Positions 43,154-51,366 of a stretch of 58,823 nucleotides of DNA are shown here, piece by piece. The DNA is from JAIRMO01 sp046533115. GTDB taxonomy: Bacteria; Spirochaetota; Spirochaetia; Treponematales; Breznakiellaceae. Location of the stretch: positions 1 to 58,823 of the forward strand of contig NZ_JAJQRC010000016.1 of the NCBI RefSeq assembly GCF_046533115.1, in the 5' to 3' direction. The notes under the pieces are model-generated. The model searched no databases, had not been told where the DNA came from, and saw only the letters and a program-made list of their open reading frames with translations. Position numbers and translations under genes: made by a program. The first letter of the stretch is position 1, and every line of letters begins with the position of its first letter.

Positions 43154-43684
43154 ATGGAAAAGATTTTTAACAAAGGGAATCTGTTGACCTGCGCCCTGCT
43201 GTTACCCCTGATTGCCATCGCCGAGGTGCTGTGTTTTGTGCTTAAACTTCCGGCATGGCCGGTCATGCTCTGCATGGTTTCATTTTTTCTTGCCGAACAG
43301 GAGCGGGAGAAAACCGGCCATATCGTATTGGGCGGCGCCCTCGGGGAATTGAGCTGCCTGCTTCTCAATCTCGTTTTTATACCCCTGATCTGGCTGCCGC
43401 TCTTTGGGGAGGCGGCCCGCTTTGCCGGTGTGGTGGTCTTTGTTTTGATCTTTGTGGGGCTTATCGTACTGCTGCTCGGTGTTCTGCCAAAATTTTTTAA
43501 CTCCTTCGCTTTTCTGTTCTTTTTGGCGGGCACCCTCGGATATAAATCCGACACCGTACCGGAACTCCTTGCGAAGCTGCCGCTGCCCCTGATCTGGATG
43601 GCCGAAACCCTGGTGGGAGGCACCCTCATCATCCTGGGCTGCGTGGGCATCGGAACGGTGGTAAAAAAAGCAGTCGCAAAATAG
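43154..43684 (+). CDS. Small integral membrane protein, unknown
   Basis: 176 residues with four to five hydrophobic segments (about 12-50, 60-90, 90-125 and 150-172) and few charged residues. No family recognised. Good GGAGG. Its position behind the SDR gene suggests a transport or anchoring role in the same sugar-acid pathway, but nothing in the sequence proves it. Confidence 0.7.
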   Translation: MEKIFNKGNLLTCALLLPLIAIAEVLCFVLKLPAWPVMLCMVSFFLAEQEREKTGHIVLGGALGELSCLLLNLVFIPLIWLPLFGEAARFAGVVVFVLIFVGLIVLLLGVLPKFFNSFAFLFFLAGTLGYKSDTVPELLAKLPLPLIWMAETLVGGTLIILGCVGIGTVVKKAVAK

Positions 43685-43726
43685 CGCCGGTTCTCCGGAC
43701 TTAAAACGGTCCCACAGAGAAATAAA

Positions 43727-43784
43727 GAGTTAGGAGTTAGGAATGAGGAGTGGTTCGTTCTTCCTCACGCCTCTCTCCTAACTC
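43727..43784. repeat. GA-rich hairpin repeat (GAGTTAGGAG family)
   Basis: Arms 43727-43749 and 43762-43784 pair with few mismatches around a 12-base loop. Located between convergent genes, where it could serve as a bidirectional terminator. Confidence 0.75.
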
Positions 43785-43816
43785 CTCCCTCCTCTCTTAA
43801 TTCCCTATCAGCCCAA

Positions 43817-44353
43817 TTACCGGTTGGAGCCGGCGTACCGATCTTCCTCGCTGAAGATGCAGCCGCAGTATTTTTGCATATAGAGACCCAGGTTCCGGGC
43901 GGTTTCCCGGCCCTGACGGAACAGGGGCCGCCAATCCCGGTAAACAAAGGTCATCCCGTATTGTACTGCCAGGGCCTGGGCGGTTTCCCGGATAAGGTCG
44001 TGGTCCTGGTAGGGGCTGATGAGCAGGGTGGTGCTGAAGCAGGTAAAACCCTGTTCCGCCCCGTAACGGACGGTTTTTTCCAGCCGCAGACGGTAGCAAA
44101 AGGCGCATCGCCGGTCAAAATCAGGATAAATTCCCTGAATAAAGGGCCGCAGACCGTATTCATCCGCTATGATAAGGTCCAAATTCCGGTCCCCGGCAAA
44201 GCCGATCAGGGTCTCTTTTCTGCTCCGGTACTCGGTAACAGGGTGAATATTGGGGTTATACCAGAATAATACCGGCGTAACCCCTTCGCCCAGGAGGTTT
44301 TCCACACAATTTACCGAACAGGGGGCACAGCAGCTATGGAGGAGTACTTTCAT
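43817..44353 (-). CDS. queH: Epoxyqueuosine reductase QueH
   Basis: 178 residues. Cys motifs MKVLLHSCCAPCSV at the N-terminus, RRCAFCYRLRL in the middle and KYCGCIFSEE at the end supply the iron-sulfur and active-site Cys of QueH, which finishes queuosine synthesis in tRNA. No other queuosine gene lies near. ATG 44353 gives the usual QueH start; ATG 44374 is an alternative. No ribosome-binding site; a TATAAT lies nine bases upstream of the ATG. Confidence 0.9.
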   Translation of the reverse strand: MKVLLHSCCAPCSVNCVENLLGEGVTPVLFWYNPNIHPVTEYRSRKETLIGFAGDRNLDLIIADEYGLRPFIQGIYPDFDRRCAFCYRLRLEKTVRYGAEQGFTCFSTTLLISPYQDHDLIRETAQALAVQYGMTFVYRDWRPLFRQGRETARNLGLYMQKYCGCIFSEEDRYAGSNR

Positions 44354-44362
44354 AGAAATCTT

Positions 44363-44413
44363 ATTATATGACATATTCTTGTCATTGACGAGGGGAAAAG
44401 CATAAAGTATGCT
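44363..44413. promoter_or_regulatory. Divergent promoters of queH and the symporter gene
   Basis: Plus strand: TTGACG (44385-44390), 17 bases, TATGCT (44408-44413), seven bases before ATG 44420. Minus strand: TATAAT just upstream of queH. Between them lies a dyad ATGACA (44368-44373) / TGTCAT (44380-44385). Confidence 0.55.
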
Positions 44414-44419
44414 CATTGC

Positions 44420-45652
44420 ATGAAGATCTGGATGAAATTTTTGCTGGGAGCCCTGTTGGGCATGGGTCTGGGCTTTTTATTGCCCCATGATAACGAAAAT
44501 ATTCGGAATGTTTTTGTCTGGCTGGAGGCCCTATCTATCCGGGTCGGCCGTTATACCTTGGCCCCTATGCTGATCTTTTCCCTGACCATCGCCCTCTATG
44601 AATTACAGCAGGACGGTCAGTTTTGGAAGCTCTTTTTTTCTTCTTTTTTAGTGATGATTGGGAGTGGTATCTTTGTTATTGCCGCGGGCATCATCGTTAC
44701 CCTGACTTTTCCCCCGGACCGGATTCCGATCCTGGTGGAGGAGCAGTTAGAGGCCGTATCCCTGTATCTTCCCGAAAGTGTGATGGAGTTATTTCCTTCC
44801 AATGTATTTTCCGCCCTGATAAACGAAGGGGTATTTCTGCTTCCCATGGCGGTGGCTGTTTTTTTCTTTGCCATCGGGCTTTCCTATGACCGCAATTATA
44901 CCAAGCCGGTTATAGCCCTGGTGGATGCCCTTTCCCGTATATTTTACCATGTGGCGTCCTTTTTTTCCGAGATTCTGGGGCTGCTGATCATCGCCCTCAG
45001 CGCCTATTGGGCCATACAGTACCAGGAGGTCCTGCAGACCACTATGTTTCGGGATATAATTGTCCTTTTGGGGCTGTTAAGCGGGATACTCGGCTTTATC
45101 ATCCTGCCCCTGTTTCTCTTTTTCCTGAAACCCAAAACCAATCCCCTGGTGGCGGTATACGGTTCCCTGGGACCGGCCCTGGCCGCCTTTTTTTCCGGGG
45201 ATATTAATTTTACCCTGCCGGTAATGCTGCGGCACGCCAAGGAAAACCTGGGGGCCCGCAGGCGATCCAATACCGTCACGGTGACCCTGTTTGCCGTTTT
45301 TGGCCGGGCAGGAAGCGCCATGGTGGCGACCGTTGCCTTTATCGTGATCATCAGATCCTATTCCAGCCTGGGCATTACCCTGACGGATGTTTTTTCCATA
45401 GGAATCCGGGCCCTCCTTATCTCCTTTGCCCTGTTTCAACATCCCGGGAATGGGGCATATACCGCTTTAGCCATTTTGTCCCTGGGGTATGGCCGGGGCT
45501 TTGAAGCGGGATACCTGATCCTCAAGCCCCTGGCGTTTTATCTGATCGCGGTGGGAACCTTCCTGGATGTGATGATCATGTCCTTTGCCTCCTACGCCCT
45601 GGCCAAGACCAGCGGTTTTCAGGCAGAAAAAAGCCTCCGCCATTTTATCTGA
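44420..45652 (+). CDS. SDF-family dicarboxylate/amino acid:cation symporter
   Basis: 410 residues with eight or so hydrophobic segments and two hairpin-like regions, matching Na+ or H+-coupled GltP/DctA transporters. The family core is altered: the Ser-rich first hairpin reads FSGDINFTLPVML and the NMDGT-like helix is replaced by QHPGNGAYTAL, so substrate choice may differ from glutamate or dicarboxylate. The ATG at 44420 has no ribosome-binding site and lies seven bases from the -10. Confidence 0.8.
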   Translation: MKIWMKFLLGALLGMGLGFLLPHDNENIRNVFVWLEALSIRVGRYTLAPMLIFSLTIALYELQQDGQFWKLFFSSFLVMIGSGIFVIAAGIIVTLTFPPDRIPILVEEQLEAVSLYLPESVMELFPSNVFSALINEGVFLLPMAVAVFFFAIGLSYDRNYTKPVIALVDALSRIFYHVASFFSEILGLLIIALSAYWAIQYQEVLQTTMFRDIIVLLGLLSGILGFIILPLFLFFLKPKTNPLVAVYGSLGPALAAFFSGDINFTLPVMLRHAKENLGARRRSNTVTVTLFAVFGRAGSAMVATVAFIVIIRSYSSLGITLTDVFSIGIRALLISFALFQHPGNGAYTALAILSLGYGRGFEAGYLILKPLAFYLIAVGTFLDVMIMSFASYALAKTSGFQAEKSLRHFI

Positions 45653-45689
45653 GGCCGCTTCCCCTAGTATCACTAATATGCCTGTTACT

Positions 45690-45799
45690 GAAGAAAGAGA
45701 ATTCGACCACAAAGGCGAAGAAGGAAGTCAAAAACAGGGAAAATGAAGTAATTCCGTCCTTTTTGCGCCTATTTGCCTTTGGGTGAATTTCTTACGGGT
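45690..45799. repeat. ACCACGAAC-family repeat, copy H (partial)
   Basis: AATTCGACCACAAAGGCGAAGAAGG at the left and CTTTGGGTGAATTTC at the right form a short, degenerate copy of the family. Confidence 0.5.
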
Positions 45800-45821
45800 G
45801 TCAGGCACCATATGCGTTTAC

Positions 45822-46325
45822 TTAGGAGGAGCTAAAAACACAAAGCTGGGGTTTCCTCTTCCTCTTCGAGTCGGCGCATGCCTGTGACAACTTACGAATA
45901 CAGGTACTCACCTGTATCGGCCCGAACGTCTCAAGCAGCATCCCCGTTACCAGTATGCGGGCGATAGACAATTCCCGCCACAAACTCAACCGTTCATACT
46001 CCGCCGGATACCCCCCTTCCTCCGTTCCGCTTCCGGGGGGAAAAGCGTCCGGCATTTACCAGCGTCTCACACAGTGCCGCCAACAGCAGCTTCCCATAAA
46101 ACCATGTATAGATGCTTCCCGCCACCTTCATCGGTAGCTGGTTGTATCCAAACAGGCTTTTCAACCGCTTAAACGCCAGTTCTATTTGCCACCGCGCACG
46201 GTACAGTTCCAGCACCGATGACGCCCCTACCTCCTCCCCAAGAGAGGTCACCACGACAATGTATTTATTCCACTCCTGCTGCCCGGCGCTTACCGCCTTC
46301 CCTCCCCGTTTCCATGTCTCTGTTT
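45822..46325 (-). pseudogene. IS4-family transposase, C-terminal remnant with frameshift
   Basis: Minus-strand frames give the C-terminal end of an IS4-type DDE transposase. YRARWQIELAFKRLK matches the Y-(2)-R-(3)-E-(6)-K signature exactly and holds the third catalytic residue. The frame shifts near 46030-46055 and continues as FPPGSGTEEGGYPAEYERL to 45822. Coding similarity begins at about 46325, three bases from the ftsH stop, and everything upstream (the first two catalytic Asp) is absent. A dead relic. Confidence 0.85.
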
Positions 46326-46327
46326 TA

Positions 46328-48256
46328 TCAGGCGGTCTTTCGTCCCCGGAGGATCTCCATAAATTGGATGCCGCTGATGGTCTCCCGCTCTATGAGGAAG
46401 GCGGCGATCTCGGCGAGTTTTTCCTGATTTTGCCGGAGCAGGGTCAGCGCTTTTTGGTGACATTCATCGAGGATCCGGGCCACTTCCTTATCCACGTCGG
46501 CGCCGGTGGCTTCCGACACCAGGGATATGCTGCGGCCGTCCAGGTACGGATTTTGTACGCTCTCCAGGGCCATCATGCCGAATTTATCACTCATACCGTA
46601 TTGGGTTACCATACTCCGGGCGAGCTTGGTGGCCCGCTCTATGTCGTTGGCAGCGCCGGTACTTACCTCGCCGAACTCAATTTCCTCCGCCGCCCGGCCC
46701 GCGAGGAGGGTGGTGATCCGGGCGAGGAGTTCCGACCTGGTCATCAGGTACCGTTCCTCCTCGGGCATATTCATGGTATAGCCCAGGGCCCCCATGGTAC
46801 GGGGAACAATGGTGATCTTCTGTACCGGCGAGACATCCGGGGAACGCCGGTCCGATTGCAGCGCCGAAGCCAGGGCATGACCGGTCTCGTGGAAGGCGAC
46901 CATCCGTTTCTCCTGGGGGTTGAGGATCCGGTCCTTCTTTTCCTTTCCGGCGATGACCACTTCCACCGCCTCCATCAGGTCCTCCTGAAGCACCTCGGTC
47001 CGGCCCAGCCGCACCGCCCGCAGGGCCGCCTCGTTCACCATGTTGGCCAGGTCCGCCCCGGTGGCGCCGCTGGTGGCCAGGCTTATCTCCCGGAGCTTCA
47101 CATCCGGCCCCAGGATGACCTTTTTGGCGTGGACCGCCAGGATCGCCTCCCGGCCGGGAAGGTCCGGGGTTTCCACCACGATCCGGCGGTCAAACCGGCC
47201 GGGCCGGAGCAGGGCCTTGTCGAGGATCTCCGGCCGGTTGGTGGCGGCCAGGATCAGGACCCCCTTGGAGGAATCAAAGCCGTCCATTTCCGCCAGGAGT
47301 TGATTCAGGGTCTGTTCCCGTTCATCATTTCCCCCCAGATGATTATCCCGGCTCTTGCCGATAGCGTCAATTTCATCGATAAAAATAATGCAGGGAGCGT
47401 GTTTGGCGGCCTCCGCAAAGAGGTCCCGGACCCGGCTGGCCCCTACCCCCACAAACATCTCTACAAATTCCGATCCGGAAAGGGAGAAAAAGGGAACCTT
47501 GGCCTCCCCGGCCACGGCCTTGGCCAGGAGGGTCTTCCCGGTTCCCGGGGGCCCCACCAGGAGCGCCCCCTTGGGCTGCTTGGCGCCGATCTCCCGGTAT
47601 CTTTCCGGGCTGTGCAGAAAATCTACCAATTCGGTAAGGCTCTCTTTGGCCTCATCCTGCCCCGCCACATCATTAAAGGAAACCCCGGTATTTTTTTTCA
47701 TATCGTAATACTTTGCCTTGGACTTTCCCACATTCATCATGCCGCCGATACCGCCGCCCAGATGTTTGGAAAAATTCCGGGTAATAAAATAATAAACCAC
47801 GTAAAAAATGAGGAGGGGAAAAACCCAACTGGAGATAAAATCCAGAATGGGGTTGGATTGGATTATGGGTTTATAAAAGGCCACCCCTTTGTCGATAAGC
47901 CGCTGGGTCAGCCCCGGATCATCCAGACGGCCGGTGTAATAGACCAGGCTCCCCAGGCTGTGCGAAGTTTCGGGATTGCTTTGGAGGATTTGGGCTACCC
48001 GGTCTTGATTCGCCCCTTCCGTGAGGGTAAGGGCGATCTGCTCGGTCTCAATCCGCACCTGCTTTACCGCCCCGTCTTCAACCAGTTGAATAAACTGGCC
48101 GTATTCGATTTGTACCTTTCTATCGGTCCTCATGTTGGTGACGGCCATGTTAATGACAAAGGTAACCACAATACCGATAATGAAAAAATGAACTATGCTG
48201 GGATTGTTTTTAGGCGGACCCTTCTGTCCGTCTTCTGAGGGTACATTCGGTTCCAT
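46328..48256 (-). CDS. ftsH: ATP-dependent membrane zinc protease FtsH
   Basis: 642 residues. Two membrane helices (about 22-40 and 135-155) bracket the outer domain. AAA module: Walker A GPPGTGKT (about 215), Walker B IIFIDEID, SRH GRFDRRIVV. Zinc protease HETGH (about 432). It degrades misfolded and regulatory membrane proteins. ATG with AAGGAG. Its 3' end abuts the IS4 remnant; the C-terminus (MEILRGRKTA) has normal length, so it is probably intact. Confidence 0.95.
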   Translation of the reverse strand: MEPNVPSEDGQKGPPKNNPSIVHFFIIGIVVTFVINMAVTNMRTDRKVQIEYGQFIQLVEDGAVKQVRIETEQIALTLTEGANQDRVAQILQSNPETSHSLGSLVYYTGRLDDPGLTQRLIDKGVAFYKPIIQSNPILDFISSWVFPLLIFYVVYYFITRNFSKHLGGGIGGMMNVGKSKAKYYDMKKNTGVSFNDVAGQDEAKESLTELVDFLHSPERYREIGAKQPKGALLVGPPGTGKTLLAKAVAGEAKVPFFSLSGSEFVEMFVGVGASRVRDLFAEAAKHAPCIIFIDEIDAIGKSRDNHLGGNDEREQTLNQLLAEMDGFDSSKGVLILAATNRPEILDKALLRPGRFDRRIVVETPDLPGREAILAVHAKKVILGPDVKLREISLATSGATGADLANMVNEAALRAVRLGRTEVLQEDLMEAVEVVIAGKEKKDRILNPQEKRMVAFHETGHALASALQSDRRSPDVSPVQKITIVPRTMGALGYTMNMPEEERYLMTRSELLARITTLLAGRAAEEIEFGEVSTGAANDIERATKLARSMVTQYGMSDKFGMMALESVQNPYLDGRSISLVSEATGADVDKEVARILDECHQKALTLLRQNQEKLAEIAAFLIERETISGIQFMEILRGRKTA

Positions 48257-48403
48257 ACCGGACTCCTTGTTTTGAAAACCCCATCGGGCTTTTCATCGGG
48301 GATACTTACGTCATCCCCACGGAACCCCATGCGAGGCTCCTTAGACGGCACCGGGCCGCTTGGGTAGGGCAAAAATCCATTCGAATTTTAGCCCTGTTCT
48401 TAT

Positions 48404-48433
48404 AATATACTTAAATTTTGAGCTTTAGTGTAA
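48404..48433 (-). promoter_or_regulatory. Possible ftsH promoter
   Basis: Minus-strand TTACAC (48428-48433) and TATATT (48404-48409), spacer 18 bases. The leader of about 140 bases has a hairpin GAAAAxCCC-ATC-GGGxTTTTC (48274-48294) just ahead of the ribosome-binding site. Confidence 0.4.
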
Positions 48434-48488
48434 TTTTTTTAAAAAAATCCCAAATTTGAATTTGGTACGCTGATTAGACTAAATAAGT

Positions 48489-48668
48489 CATGTTATGCAG
48501 GAAGAATAGGATTAACCACGAACGACACGAACATCACGAACAATAGTAAGAATTTAACCACAAAGGCGAAGAAGGCGAAGAAGTAAGAAGATTAAGAGAG
48601 GAGAGAGGAGTTAGAAAGTGTCATTCCTCATTCCTCACTCTTCTCCCTTCTGCGCCTTCGTGGTTTTA
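48489..48668. repeat. ACCACGAAC-family repeat, copy C, with GA-rich hairpin
   Basis: It begins CATGTTATGCAGGAAGAATA, then ACCACGAACGACACGAACATC, a GA-rich hairpin (about 48595-48650) and the end arm CGCCTTCGTGGTTTTACC. With the ftsH promoter it fills the 457-base gap; no gene is seen. Confidence 0.85.
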
Positions 48669-48713
48669 CCGATATTTTTAGCCCCAAGCTACGAGATGTT
48701 TAACCGCCCCTGG

Positions 48714-50486
48714 CTAAAGGGCCGTCTGCTTTCCCTGTATTTTCGCCCAGGTGTCCCGAAGCCCCACGGTCTTGTTGAAGACCGGTTTAGCCCGGTCATC
48801 GGGACCTGGTCCGGCCGGGCCGGTTTCCTGAAGGGCGGTCATATCCTTTACAAAGTAGCCCAGCCGTTCAAACTGGAACCTATCCTCCCCGGCGGCATCA
48901 GCCAGGCAGGGTTCGCCATAGGCCCCGGAAATTATTTCCAGGGAATGGGGGTTGAGGTTGTCCAAAAAATTCCCCTCGGGGGGAATCTCCATGGGCCGCT
49001 CCTTGGCAAAGAGGTGATCGTAGATCCGTACTTCCAGGGGAACGGCGTTTGCCGCGGAAACCCAGTGTATGGTACCTTTCACCTTGCGGTTGTCCGGCGC
49101 GTTCCCCCCCCGGGTGGCCTGGTCGTAGGTACAGCGGACCGCGGTGATCTTCCCCGTGGCCGGGTCCTTATCAAAGCCCGTACAGGTAACAATGTAGGCG
49201 TACCGGAGCCGGACCGAATTACCCGGAAAAAGCCGGTGGTATTTGGGAGGAGGCGTTTCCTCAAAATCATCCTCCTCTATCCAGAGTTCCCCGGAAAAGG
49301 AGATGGCCCGCTTCCCCATGGATTCATCCTCGGGGTTGTTCACCGCCTCAAGTTCCTCCACCTTGCCGGGCTCCCAGTTTTCGATGATGAGCTTCAGGGG
49401 CCGCAGTACCGCCATGACCCGGGGGGAATGTTTGTTCAGATCCTCCCGCAGGCAGTATTCCAGAAAGGCGATGTCCACCATGCTGTCGGTTTTGGCGATC
49501 CCAATCTGGGAGATAAAGCTCCGGATAGCCGTGGGGGTATAGCCCCGCCGGCGCAGCCCCGCCAGGGTGGGCATGCGGGGATCGTCCCAGCCGGAGACGT
49601 ATTTTTCCTGGACCAGCCGGAGGAGCCAGCGCTTGGACAAGACCGTATAGGTCAGATTGAGCCGGGCAAATTCGATCTGCCTGCTGGGGAATACCTCCGC
49701 CTCCCGGATAAACCATTCATAGAGGGGCCGGTGGATCTCGTATTCCAGGGAACAGAGGGAATGGGTGATCCCCTCCTTGGCATCCGACAGGGGGTGCTGA
49801 AAGTCGTACATGGGGTAGATACACCAGGAATTCCCCGTCCGGTAATGGGTGTCCCGGCGAATCCGGTACATCACCGGGTCCCGTAAAAGCAGATTCGGGC
49901 TGGTCATGTCGATCTTGGCCCGCAGGGTCTTGGCGCCGTCGGCAAATTCCCCGGCCCGCATCCGGGCAAAAAGGTCCAGGTTCTCCTCCACCGGCCGGTC
50001 CCGCCAGGGGCTGTTCCTTCCCGGGGGTGTTTCGGTGATGTTATTTTTATCCGCCACCGCGGTACCCCGGTATTCGCTGATCTCCTCCTCGGAAAGATCA
50101 TCCACATAGGCCTTGCCCTTTTTGATGATCTTCACCGCAAGATCGTAGAGGTAGCCGTAATAATCCGAGGCATAGTATTCCCGGTCTTCCCAATCAAAAC
50201 CCAGCCATTTGATATCCCGTTTGATGGCCTCCACGTAGGAGAGGTCCTCTTTCTCCGGGTTGGTATCGTCAAAACGGAGGTTGCACTTTCCCCCAAATTG
50301 CTCCGCCATGGTAAAATCCAGCGCCATGGCCTTGCAATGGCCGATATGGAGCCACCCATTGGGCTCCGGGGGAAACCGGGTATGTACGTAGGTAAAGCGG
50401 CCGTTTTTAAGGTCCTCTTTGATGAATTCACTGATAAAATCGGAAGAACCCGAAGGGTCTTTTTCATACTCAGGTTTTGTTTCCAT
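48714..50486 (-). CDS. glnS: Glutaminyl-tRNA synthetase
   Basis: 590 residues, class I synthetase. HIGH motif in PPEPNGWLHIGHCKAM (about 45-60), KMSKS counterpart VLSKR (about 285), and the two C-terminal beta-barrels (about 350-560). It charges tRNA-Gln with glutamine directly. Spirochaetes such as this may have gained it by transfer, since many bacteria use the GatCAB route. ATG 50486 with GAGGAG. Divergent from nothing; monocistronic. Confidence 0.94.
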   Translation of the reverse strand: METKPEYEKDPSGSSDFISEFIKEDLKNGRFTYVHTRFPPEPNGWLHIGHCKAMALDFTMAEQFGGKCNLRFDDTNPEKEDLSYVEAIKRDIKWLGFDWEDREYYASDYYGYLYDLAVKIIKKGKAYVDDLSEEEISEYRGTAVADKNNITETPPGRNSPWRDRPVEENLDLFARMRAGEFADGAKTLRAKIDMTSPNLLLRDPVMYRIRRDTHYRTGNSWCIYPMYDFQHPLSDAKEGITHSLCSLEYEIHRPLYEWFIREAEVFPSRQIEFARLNLTYTVLSKRWLLRLVQEKYVSGWDDPRMPTLAGLRRRGYTPTAIRSFISQIGIAKTDSMVDIAFLEYCLREDLNKHSPRVMAVLRPLKLIIENWEPGKVEELEAVNNPEDESMGKRAISFSGELWIEEDDFEETPPPKYHRLFPGNSVRLRYAYIVTCTGFDKDPATGKITAVRCTYDQATRGGNAPDNRKVKGTIHWVSAANAVPLEVRIYDHLFAKERPMEIPPEGNFLDNLNPHSLEIISGAYGEPCLADAAGEDRFQFERLGYFVKDMTALQETGPAGPGPDDRAKPVFNKTVGLRDTWAKIQGKQTAL

Positions 50487-50573
50487 TACGTACTCCTCGG
50501 TCCGCCATAGCATAAGATATGGAAATTGACGGGTGGTTTTTTTCAAAATTACTTGTTTTGAAAAGTCTCCCTC

Positions 50574-51137
50574 TTAAAAATTAGTTAAATAACATATCCC
50601 TATCAATAATACGGCCCGTAAACATTCGCGGTCCGAAGCCTTGTCAAGACAGCCTATCTGTCCTCCATACCACCAAAAAAGGCCCATCTGGGAATCAATA
50701 CGGAAGGTATATTCGGTAAAATCATCCTTATGACTCTGGGCGCCAAAAAAGAGATAGGCCAATTCTTCCAGGATAGTGCCGAAATCTTTAAGGGCCTTAG
50801 GGTAATCCCCCGCTTCTATCCCGGCGATAAAACCCGGAAGCCGGTCTAACAGTTTTTCTTTACGGATCTCATCGGACTTTTCAACCCAGGTCTTCTGGAT
50901 AAGGAGATCCAGGTTGTTCTGAAAATGTCTTAGCAGCTGATGTATGGTTTTGCCGAATTGGGTATTCAGGATGCGTTTATAATCAGCGCCGATACCCAAT
51001 ATTTCGGCAAACTCCTCGGCGGCGGGTATGGCCGGTCCCTGTCCCGGGGGAAATCCCTGGGGAGGGAACAAGGCTTCCGCCACATTTCGGTATTCCGCGG
51101 GGAGGGCATTATTTACACCTGGAGGACAAACATGCAT
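50574..51137 (-). CDS. Hypothetical protein, conserved-looking
   Basis: Up to 187 residues, no signal or membrane segments. A helical middle part (TQFGKTIHQLLRHFQNNLDLL) and a C-terminal motif FRIDSQMGLFWWYGGQIG are distinctive, but no family is recognised. Start uncertain: ATG 51137 has no ribosome-binding site and the first 20 residues are Pro/Gly-rich, so translation may start further in (for example at the GTG coding residue 19). Between glnS and the peptide transporter. Confidence 0.5.
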   Translation of the reverse strand: MHVCPPGVNNALPAEYRNVAEALFPPQGFPPGQGPAIPAAEEFAEILGIGADYKRILNTQFGKTIHQLLRHFQNNLDLLIQKTWVEKSDEIRKEKLLDRLPGFIAGIEAGDYPKALKDFGTILEELAYLFFGAQSHKDDFTEYTFRIDSQMGLFWWYGGQIGCLDKASDRECLRAVLLIGICYLTNF

Positions 51138-51366
51138 ACCGTAACCATGCTAAGAAAACAAAAAGATGTCAAGTTCCCGAATGTCCCGGTATTCCGCGGG
51201 ACCGGCTTACGGATAGGAGTAAATATTTATACAAAAAACATGCAAATTTCCCGGTATTTATGCAAAAATTACCCTTGAATATAATAAGAAAAGTATACTA
51301 TTGTATAATCACCGCAGGGGTAAAACCCTGCACGAATCACCCCAAATAAAGGAGACATCAATCAAT

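Noticed and set aside
46112..48238. Long plus-strand open frame opposite ftsH
   Set aside because: Antisense shadow of ftsH; the minus strand carries all FtsH motifs.
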